In this document: piece by piece, positions 1-5,218 of the stretch
Numbering within the stretch: the stretch's first letter is position 1
Layout: the number at the start of each line of letters is the position of its first letter
Source: Deltaproteobacteria bacterium CG_4_8_14_3_um_filter_43_13
Lineage (GTDB): Bacteria; Desulfobacterota; UBA8473
DNA length: 5,218 nucleotides
Assembly: GCA_002782605.1 (NCBI GenBank)
Contig: PFIF01000229.1
Location: forward strand, 338-5,555
Direction of reading: 5' to 3'
Notes under the pieces: model-generated
Seen by the model: only the letters and a program-made list of their open reading frames with translations
The model's database searches: none
What the model was told of the DNA's origin: nothing
Position numbers and translations under genes: made by a program

Positions 1-770
1 CCAAACAGGTTCTCAACCACCCCAAGAATCCCACCACCCAGTGCTGCCCCAGGCAGGCTGGTCATCCCACCTAATACTGCCGAAGCAAAGGCCTTTAATA
101 AGGGGTCTATCATCATATTGGGGTCAAGTAAGGTAATAGGGGCAATTAGCACACCGGCTGCCGCACCAATCAGAGAGCTAAGCCCCCATGTCAAGGACAG
201 GATTCTCTTGGATCTAATCCCCATCAGACGGGCCGCCGTCTGGTTCTGGGCAGTTGCTTTCATGGCAACACCCAATTTAGAATACCTGAAAAAGAGGAAT
301 AGGATAAGCATCAGGCTGATACAGACTGCAAAAATCCAGAGATTTAACTGACTTATTATAATGCCTTTTAGATTATAAACCCTCGTATCCAATATAGGAG
401 AAGGGAAACTCTTGGTCTCTGCCCCCCATTTCCATCCGGCAAAACCATACAGAACCATTTCTGCCCCAAGGGTAATCACAATCAATCCTAAGACAGTGGG
501 TTTTTTGGCAGGTCTGAGGAATGCAAATTCCACGAGCATACCCAGGAGCAGGGAAAACACAAGTGTTAGAGGGAAGGCAATAATAAAAGGTATGTTATAG
601 GTTGACAAAAGAGAATATGCAAAGAAAGTGCTTACCATAGCCATCTCACCCTGGGCGAAGTTCAATACCTCAGAGGTCTTATAGATAATTACCATCGCCA
701 GGGCGATTAGGGCATAACAGCTTCCTATGGCCAATCCGCTGACTATTATCTGGGATAGTTGGGTTAACAT
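1..770 (-). CDS. livH: Branched-chain amino acid ABC transporter permease LivH (3' end cut by window edge)
   Basis: Inner-membrane permease subunit of a branched-chain (or related hydrophobic) amino acid ABC importer, expected to pair with LivM and be driven by LivG/LivF. I translated it from the reverse strand: 256 complete codons are visible and the frame stays open to the left edge. The family is usually about 290-300 residues, so roughly 35-45 C-terminal residues lie outside. Visible hallmarks are GLAIGSCYALIALAM (residues 12-26) leading into NFAQGEMAM (37-45), the cytoplasmic coupling loop GVAMKATAQNQTAARLMGI (167-185), and the late AVLGGMTSLPGAALGG block (231-246). Hydrophobic segments lie near 8-30, 42-58, 61-84, 93-110, 139-161, 193-214 and 231-251. 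The ATG at 770-768 is the only sensible start: an in-frame TAA lies five codons upstream and a good ribosome site sits 6 bases ahead. It lies 184 bases downstream of livM on the same strand. The family call is very secure; the exact substrate is inferred. Confidence 0.95.
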   Translation of the reverse strand, partial: MLTQLSQIIVSGLAIGSCYALIALAMVIIYKTSEVLNFAQGEMAMVSTFFAYSLLSTYNIPFIIAFPLTLVFSLLLGMLVEFAFLRPAKKPTVLGLIVITLGAEMVLYGFAGWKWGAETKSFPSPILDTRVYNLKGIIISQLNLWIFAVCISLMLILFLFFRYSKLGVAMKATAQNQTAARLMGIRSKRILSLTWGLSSLIGAAAGVLIAPITLLDPNMMIDPLLKAFASAVLGGMTSLPGAALGGGILGVVENLF

Positions 771-776
771 GGCATT

Positions 777-784
777 CTCCCCTT
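777..784 (-). promoter_or_regulatory. Ribosome binding site of livH
   Basis: Read on the minus strand this is AAGGGGAG, 6 bases before the ATG at 770-768. It supports that start, and it shows that livH has its own strong translation signal rather than relying on coupling to livM, whose stop is 184 bases upstream. Confidence 0.75.
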
Positions 785-841
785 ATCAATATTGAAAGCT
801 GTGTTCTTTCGGAAAAAGTATCAATGAGAGCGAAGTTATAT

Positions 842-883
842 AACCGTTAACTGTTCTCAGTTATCCGTTGTCAGTTGCCAGTT
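842..883. repeat. Six degenerate tandem heptamers between livM and livH
   Basis: Six consecutive 7-base units read, on the plus strand, AACCGTT, AACTGTT, CTCAGTT, ATCCGTT, GTCAGTT and GCCAGTT. On the minus strand they read AACTGGC, AACTGAC, AACGGAT, AACTGAG, AACAGTT and AACGGTT, so the consensus there is AACTGAN. Every unit ends in GTT on the plus strand, which shows a real period of seven. Heptamer repeats of this kind are known from intergenic DNA of several bacterial groups; no function can be read from the sequence. They lie inside the presumed livM-livH transcript. Nearby, TTCACCGTC and TTCACCGAC occur as a spaced direct repeat on the minus strand (about 902-931). Confidence 0.75.
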
Positions 884-954
884 CTTTGCTGCCCTCTCTC
901 CGTCGGTGAATGGGAAACAGCAGACGGTGAACTTTTACGAAGGTATACCTACTG

Positions 955-2007
955 CTAAAACGGCCACTTTTTCCAGTAGTATTTGATCTTTAGCCACCGT
1001 CCCCACAACCCCAATGGCTCGAAAATTATAATAACAATCAATATCAATCCAAATATTATGCTCGATACATTGGCTATCCCACTCATACTAAACCATCCCT
1101 GGGAGAGGAAAATTACCCCTTTCCCCAGGAGAGGGACTTCAGGGATATTATTCAACTGTATCTGCAAAAAGGTGATTAATATTGCTCCAAGAATAGAACC
1201 CAAAATGGAACCAAGACCCCCTACCACAACCATAGCCAGGAAAGAGATAGAAAGAAAAAAATTGAAGTTCTGGGGGTTGATGAACCCCAGAACAAAACCC
1301 ATCAAACTCCCTCCAATACCAGTGTAGAATGCACTCACTGCAAAGGCCAGAGTTTTATAGTGGGTAAGATTTACCCCTATAGTCTCAGCAGCTATATCAC
1401 TATCCCGGATAGCGATAAATGCCCGGCCTATCCTTGATTTAATTATGTTTATGGCCGCTATGGTCATGCCTACTGTAACTGTCATGATTAAATAATAAAG
1501 CTGCCTGTCTGTATTCAGTTCAAAAGGCCCAAATGTTATCTTTGGAGTAATAATGCCCATGTGACCACCAAAGAACCCCTCCCAATGTCCAATAATCTGG
1601 ATGATTGCCATCCCAAAACCCATTGTGGCAATAACCAGATAGGGCCCCTTTAACCTCAATGCGGGAAGACCCAGAAGAAAACCAAAGACAGCGGCAATCA
1701 GACCGGAAACAGGCAACGCAAATACAAAAGGGAGGTGAAGTCGGGTCATTATTATAGCCGAGGCATATGCCCCAATGGCAAAAAAACCGGCGTGTCCCAG
1801 AGATATCTGCCCTGTGTACCCTACCAGGATATTCATACCCAGTGCTACTATCACATTTATTAGTACAAGATTAAGGTTATAGACAATATAACCCTTTGTA
1901 AACAGGGGTAATAACACCAGGAAGGCAATCAATAAGAAGAACCAGACTTTTACTACATTGCTTGGGAACAACCTGATGTCTTCGCGATAGTCCCTTTTCA
2001 TATCCAT
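955..2007 (-). CDS. livM: Branched-chain amino acid ABC transporter permease LivM
   Basis: Second inner-membrane permease subunit of the liv-type importer; with LivH it forms the translocation path for leucine, isoleucine, valine or related substrates. The 350-residue length is typical. The family signature GYTGQISLGHAGFFAIGAYAS is at residues 63-83, followed by the LxGPYLVIATMGFG stretch (119-132). The ATPase-coupling loop RAFIAIRDSDIAAETIGVN is at 195-213, the VVVGGLGSILGSILGA glycine-rich segment at 260-275, and the terminal hydrophobic segment ending in FEPLGLWGRW at 329-338. About nine to ten membrane spans are apparent, with a basic tail (KIKYYWKKW). The first ATG (2007-2005) is preceded by a moderate AGAAAGAG site about 9 bases away; the second ATG, two codons in, lacks a site. 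livH follows downstream. The upstream neighbour is divergent, so livM is probably the first gene of its unit in this window. No binding protein or ATPase gene is visible. Confidence 0.96.
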   Translation of the reverse strand: MDMKRDYREDIRLFPSNVVKVWFFLLIAFLVLLPLFTKGYIVYNLNLVLINVIVALGMNILVGYTGQISLGHAGFFAIGAYASAIIMTRLHLPFVFALPVSGLIAAVFGFLLGLPALRLKGPYLVIATMGFGMAIIQIIGHWEGFFGGHMGIITPKITFGPFELNTDRQLYYLIMTVTVGMTIAAINIIKSRIGRAFIAIRDSDIAAETIGVNLTHYKTLAFAVSAFYTGIGGSLMGFVLGFINPQNFNFFLSISFLAMVVVGGLGSILGSILGAILITFLQIQLNNIPEVPLLGKGVIFLSQGWFSMSGIANVSSIIFGLILIVIIIFEPLGLWGRWLKIKYYWKKWPF

Positions 2008-2187
2008 GGTCTTAGACTCTTTCTAAAAAGACACAAAAGTACAGCAGGTATTCTGAAGCTACACAACTAAAAATTTTTCACACCTTACCATATCTTTTGC
2101 TTTTCATCAATAAGTAAAATCATACCTTCAAAAAAGGAGGCCTTTTTCTGTCTCCGTTGAATCTTACTGTCTATCTGATGAACATCC

Positions 2188-2216
2188 TTGACAATAACAG
2201 GCTTCTTTGATAGATA
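2188..2216 (+). promoter_or_regulatory. Candidate sigma-70 type promoter for the MFS gene
   Basis: A perfect TTGACA (2188-2193) is followed after 17 bases by TAGATA (2211-2216). The latter is a weak -10 match (3 of 6), with GATAAT (5 of 6) two bases further on at a less favourable 19-base spacing. Transcription would begin near 2223, essentially at the start of the inverted repeat, giving a leader of about 160 bases before the TTG start. This is inferred from consensus only. Confidence 0.4.
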
Positions 2217-2219
2217 ATT

Positions 2220-2344
2220 TGTAACTATTCAGGCACAAAGTGGCAAAGGCACATAGGCACAAAGCAGATCAGGGTCGTTTCGTTGTTTTTTCCTTCTTTG
2301 TGCCTTTGGTACTCTGTGCCTTTGCGCCTGCTTGAATAGTTACA
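2220..2344. repeat. 125-base imperfect inverted repeat (MITE-like or leader hairpin)
   Basis: The outer ends are a perfect 12-base inverted pair: TGTAACTATTCA (2220-2231) against TGAATAGTTACA (2333-2344). Inside, GGCACAAAG (2232-2240) pairs with CTTTGCGCC (2320-2328) with one mismatch, and GGCACAAAG (2256-2264) pairs perfectly with CTTTGTGCC (2296-2304) around a 31-base loop. The arms are built from repeated GGCAC and CAAAG words. No coding capacity or clear target-site duplication was found. It resembles small non-autonomous repeats, and as RNA it would form a long stem in the leader of the MFS gene. Confidence 0.8.
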
Positions 2345-2364
2345 AAGTATTTTGGCAACAGCCT

Positions 2365-2371
2365 GGAAAGG
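2365..2371 (+). promoter_or_regulatory. Probable ribosome binding site of the MFS gene
   Basis: GGAAAGG lies 12 bases before the TTG start at 2384. The spacing is long, which with the TTG codon suggests modest translation. It is the only purine-rich site near the candidate starts and therefore favours the TTG over the ATGs at 2429 and 2432. Confidence 0.45.
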
Positions 2372-2383
2372 TCTAACTCCAAA

Positions 2384-3562
2384 TTGAACTCAAGAATAGC
2401 CTCAAATCTGTACGGCCCTTCATTTATCATGATGGGTATTGCGAATCTATTTACCGTATCGAGCTTCAGCAGCTTTTTCCTCTTCCCTCTTTTCATTACG
2501 CACCATGGAGGCTCAAAGGCAGACATAGGAATCATCATGGGTTTGTTTGCCCTCTCTGCCGTTCTTTGTCGTCCCTGGGTATCTGACATGGTCGACAGGA
2601 TAGGGAGGAAGAGAAGCTATACCGTTGGATGCCTTATCATGAGTCTCCTGCCCGTCACGTATCTGCTCTTTCGAGGGGATCTGTCCCGCTTTTACTTCCC
2701 CCTCATTTTCATCAGGTTTGTACATGGTGTTGGATTGGCAATCTGTTTCACCTCGGCATTCACCTACATTGCTGACATCGTCCCTGAAGACCGCCTCAAT
2801 GAAGGGATAGGCATGTTTGGTGTCACAGGGCTCACGGGATTAGCAATTGGGCCTATCATTGCTGAGATAGTTATCCGGTCATTTGGCTTTTCTGTCTTCT
2901 TTTTTACCTCCGCCGCAATGGCCACCCTTGGGCTTTTGCTCCATCTTCCCCTTCCTGAGTCTTATGTCCCTGTTTCTCATGAGTCCTCTCAATCCTTTTT
3001 CTCGGTACTTGTTAAAAGAAATGTTTTCGCCGTGGCATTGGTGGCAATGCTATTTGGTTTTGGCTTAGCAGCTTCTGGCAGTTTTGTTTCCCCTTTTGCT
3101 AAAGAACACCATTTACCATTCATCTCCCTCTACTATATCTCCTATTCTTCATCGGCTGTTACTGCAAGACTTCTCGGAGGCAGGCTTGCAGATAGGATTG
3201 GTGAAGACCAAATCATCCCCTACGCCATGGTTCTTACGGGTACAGGCCTTCTGATATTGATTTTCATGGGAGGATCTACGATACTGGTTCTTTCGGGGTT
3301 TTTGTCCGGCTGTGGCCATGGGTTTCTTTTTCCATGCCTGAATTCGCTGATTATCCGCAATCAGCCGATCAATATCCGCGGGAAGATTACAGGAATATTT
3401 ACAGGAGGGATCGATGCAGGAGCTTTTGTGGGGTCTATTATTCTCGGCTACATCGGGGAATGGGCAGGATTTAGGGCACTCTTCTTTGCCGCAGGCATTG
3501 TCCTCCTTGCCGGGCTTGGGATATACAAGCGATCTCTCCCTTCTGTCGGGATGACATCTTAA
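2384..3562 (+). CDS. Major facilitator superfamily (MFS) transporter, drug/metabolite efflux type
   Basis: A 392-residue, 12-span inner-membrane secondary transporter of the MFS, probably a proton-coupled exporter; the substrate cannot be named. The MFS motif A is in the loop after the second span, DMVDRIGRKRS at 69-79, and a degenerate copy, GGRLADRIGED (265-275), sits at the equivalent place in the second half, confirming the two-fold layout. RLNEGIGMFGVTGLTGLAIGP (137-157) corresponds to the usual span 5 region of efflux-type members. The central loop is around 190-212. The start is TTG at 2384-2386, with GGAAAGG 12 bases upstream and an in-frame TGA at 2333-2335. ATGs at 2429 and 2432 would remove about 15 residues, including the beginning of the first span, and have no ribosome site. 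Divergent from livM; the methyltransferase gene follows 41 bases downstream. Family call secure, start moderately so. Confidence 0.9.
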   Translation: MNSRIASNLYGPSFIMMGIANLFTVSSFSSFFLFPLFITHHGGSKADIGIIMGLFALSAVLCRPWVSDMVDRIGRKRSYTVGCLIMSLLPVTYLLFRGDLSRFYFPLIFIRFVHGVGLAICFTSAFTYIADIVPEDRLNEGIGMFGVTGLTGLAIGPIIAEIVIRSFGFSVFFFTSAAMATLGLLLHLPLPESYVPVSHESSQSFFSVLVKRNVFAVALVAMLFGFGLAASGSFVSPFAKEHHLPFISLYYISYSSSAVTARLLGGRLADRIGEDQIIPYAMVLTGTGLLILIFMGGSTILVLSGFLSGCGHGFLFPCLNSLIIRNQPINIRGKITGIFTGGIDAGAFVGSIILGYIGEWAGFRALFFAAGIVLLAGLGIYKRSLPSVGMTS

Positions 3563-3603
3563 TAAAGAAACGTACTACCAGTACTCGCTTCAGGCATTTT
3601 AAG

Positions 3604-4824
3604 GTGAAAGACCAGAAACAAAACGACTCAATCCCTGAGAAGCTTACCGTAGATATAGAAAAGCTTGTCTATGGAGGTGAAGGGCTTGCAAGGACGGAAT
3701 TTGGGGTTTTACTGACACCTTATACCGTGCCTGGTGACTCTATCCTTGTCTCTTCTATCCATAAAAGAAAAGGAGTGCTTCATGGAAGGCTTCAGGAGAT
3801 ACTTAAACCTTCAGAACACAGGGTTTCACCATTTTGTGATAACTTTACAAAGGGGTGCGGAGGCTGTCAATGGCAACACATAGATTATCTTGAACAGGTA
3901 GAAATAAAGAGAAGAATAATCGAAGAGAGCATAGAAAGAATTGGGAAAAAGACTTTCAAATTCCCGCCCCTGGCATTTGATCCCTGTTTCAAGGGAACCA
4001 GGCTCCGTAGTCTCTTTCACATCTGTCACAAAAATTCAGCAATAGGTTTTTACCGCTTCAATACCAATGACATCATACCGATAGAAGAATGCCCCCTGTG
4101 TGTCCCATCTATAAACCAAGCGCTCTCTACACTTCACGAAAATTTTGATATGCTTAAATCTGTCAACTCAGCCAGTATCATTACAAACGGAAACGATGTC
4201 CATTTACATCTTGAGGGAAGAAAAGGCACCCCTCTCTACTTTGATCCTCAGTATATTGAGTTTTTCACAGGTGGATTCAAATACCTTGCTAATGGAAAGG
4301 TGTTCCTACAAGGACACAGCACGCTAAATGGTAAGCTTATAGAGGTTATAAAAGACTTGATTGGAGAAAAAAGGGAGAATCTGCTTCTGGACCTTTTCTG
4401 TGGTGTGGGCTTCCTCTCCATCCCTGTTTCTTCTCACTTCAACCACGTCGTTGGCATTGACAACCAACAGGAATCTGTACAGTTGGCAAGAGAAAATGCA
4501 AAACTCAACGGATTAACCAATATGGAGTTTTACAGGCAGGACCTGGGATTAAAAAACTGTCTTTCAGGGATAAGTTCTGTTGATGTTGTTATCATCGATC
4601 CCCCACGAAGCGGGTGCTCAAAAATATTAATCGAAGAACTGGTTAGGTTAAGTCCCTCTAAAATCATCATGGTTTCCTGCAATCCAACAACAATGGCCAG
4701 AGATATAAGGGTGTTCATAAATAACGGATATGAAATTGTCTCTGGTTATGGGATAGACCTCTTCCCCCAAACCTTCCACGTAGAAACAATTGTTAGTCTG
4801 ATAAAAACATGCAACACCTCTTGA
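3604..4824 (+). CDS. rlmD: Fe-S RNA (uracil-C5)-methyltransferase, RlmD/RumA family
   Basis: Cytoplasmic SAM-dependent enzyme that makes 5-methyluridine in RNA, most likely in 23S rRNA (U1939 or U747 type). It is 406 residues long; E. coli RlmD is 433. Order: a TRAM RNA-binding domain (about 13-68, KLTVDIEKLVYGGEGLAR), then cysteines C78, C85 and C88 in CxxxxxxCGGCQWQH plus C163 (or C166) in ECPLC for a [4Fe-4S] cluster. A central RNA-binding part includes FLQGHSTLN (234-242). The Rossmann methyltransferase domain has SAM motif DLFCGVGF (263-270), DPPRSGC (332-338), the nucleophile C359 in VSCNP, and general base E394 in FHVET. The C359-E394 distance of 35 equals that of the E. coli catalytic pair C389/E424. 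The GTG at 3604 is the first start in frame after the MFS gene but has no clear ribosome site. Specificity among RlmD, RlmC, RlmCD and TrmA is not decided by sequence alone. Confidence 0.92.
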   Translation: MKDQKQNDSIPEKLTVDIEKLVYGGEGLARTEFGVLLTPYTVPGDSILVSSIHKRKGVLHGRLQEILKPSEHRVSPFCDNFTKGCGGCQWQHIDYLEQVEIKRRIIEESIERIGKKTFKFPPLAFDPCFKGTRLRSLFHICHKNSAIGFYRFNTNDIIPIEECPLCVPSINQALSTLHENFDMLKSVNSASIITNGNDVHLHLEGRKGTPLYFDPQYIEFFTGGFKYLANGKVFLQGHSTLNGKLIEVIKDLIGEKRENLLLDLFCGVGFLSIPVSSHFNHVVGIDNQQESVQLARENAKLNGLTNMEFYRQDLGLKNCLSGISSVDVVIIDPPRSGCSKILIEELVRLSPSKIIMVSCNPTTMARDIRVFINNGYEIVSGYGIDLFPQTFHVETIVSLIKTCNTS

Positions 4825-4832
4825 GGAGAAAC

Positions 4833-4972
<140 letters not shown>

Positions 4973-5218
4973 TACAAAAAAATGCAAGTTGAAGTTGAAA
5001 CCTTGCCAGTATCTTGTTCGGCAGGAACCCCTCGTAGAAATTTTTTTATTGCAAGATATATTCTTATCTGATATACAAACTAATTTTCTTGACTTTTTAC
5101 GACTTCACCAAAATGTGAGTCACAGATAATAATAAACAATTTAGGGTCCTTGTTTGATTCACTGGGGATGATACTCTAGTGGAATGTCCCTTTAATACCT
5201 TTACTATGAATTACTATA
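4973..5218. other. AT-rich region with no supported gene at the right edge
   Basis: About 246 bases without a credible coding region on either strand. The longest plus-strand frame begins inside the preceding repeat, and the minus-strand frames hit stops quickly. It contains a promoter-like pair (5049-5077), a short palindrome TGTGAGTCACA (5114-5124) and an ATG at 5206-5208 without a ribosome site, only four codons before the edge. It may be the upstream region of a gene that starts beyond the window. Confidence 0.6.
5049..5077 (+). promoter_or_regulatory. Possible sigma-70 type promoter reading off the right edge
   Basis: TTGCAA (5049-5054), a 17-base spacer and TATACA (5072-5077) each match the consensus at four of six positions with ideal spacing. 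In such AT-rich DNA a match of this quality can easily arise by chance, and the gene it would serve is not visible. Confidence 0.25.

Larger units (their letters stand above)
2008..2383. other. Divergent intergenic region between livM and the MFS gene
   Basis: A 376-base gap from which livM is read leftward and the MFS gene rightward, so promoters for both should lie here. I find a plausible rightward promoter (2188-2216) and a large inverted repeat (2220-2344), listed separately. There is also a small hairpin, AAAAAGG / CCTTTTT, at 2131-2147 with a 3-base loop; it is A/T-dominated and not a convincing terminator. No convincing sigma-70 promoter for livM was seen on the minus strand. Only very short open frames exist (for example a 12-codon minus-strand frame that opens close to an AAGG), none resembling a gene. 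No riboswitch or tRNA was recognised. Confidence 0.7.

Noticed and set aside
2090..2128. 12-codon minus-strand frame beginning MILLIDEKQK
   Set aside because: Too short; the AAGG in front is nearly adjacent to the ATG, and the resemblance to a response-regulator beginning is superficial.
2131..2147. Hairpin AAAAAGG-AGG-CCTTTTT as a rho-independent terminator
   Set aside because: Only two G-C pairs close the 3-base loop and the T-run is part of the stem; no gene ends next to it on either strand.
2269..2589. 106-residue minus-strand open frame
   Set aside because: It overlaps the inverted repeat and the start of the MFS gene, has a low-complexity basic composition and shows no family features; it is a shadow of the plus-strand gene.
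3572..3584. GTACT-ACC-AGTAC hairpin between the MFS and methyltransferase genes
   Set aside because: A five-pair stem with a 3-base loop and no T-run; too weak to be a terminator, and probably chance.
5114..5124. TGTGAGTCACA as a CRP/FNR-type operator
   Set aside because: The two half-sites are separated by one base rather than the six of a CRP site, so the match is only in the half-site words.

Overview
This 5.2 kb window is a piece of bacterial chromosome with moderate GC content. It holds four protein-coding genes, one of them cut by the left edge, separated by repeat-rich gaps. On the minus strand are two branched-chain amino acid type ABC permeases, livM (955-2007) followed downstream by livH (770 to beyond position 1). 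Divergently on the plus strand are a major facilitator superfamily (MFS) transporter (2384-3562, TTG start) and, 41 bases later, an iron-sulfur type RNA m5U methyltransferase of the RlmD/RlmC/TrmA family (3604-4824, GTG start). The last 250 bases are AT-rich and contain no gene that I can support.

The organism cannot be fixed from the sequence. The high-affinity liv-type permeases, the Fe-S RNA methyltransferase and the kind of intergenic repeats are compatible with a Gram-negative, possibly anaerobic lineage such as Desulfobacterota or Nitrospirota. That is a weak inference from general experience with such repeats, not from a database match.

Functionally, LivM and LivH would pair as the two membrane subunits of one hydrophobic amino acid importer. 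Its ATPases (LivG, LivF) and binding protein (LivK) are not in view and would have to lie beyond the left edge or elsewhere. The MFS protein and the methyltransferase are probably one short transcription unit by proximity, but they have no evident shared pathway.

The most distinctive content is non-coding. There is a degenerate 7-base tandem repeat between livM and livH (842-883). A 125-base inverted repeat sits in the divergent livM/MFS gap (2220-2344), directly after a promoter-like TTGACA element. A 134-base nested inverted repeat with 18-base perfect ends and a possible TAAA target duplication lies after the methyltransferase gene (4836-4969). These look like non-autonomous mobile or REP-like elements. 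I see no CRISPR array, RNA gene, defence system or clearly new system here.
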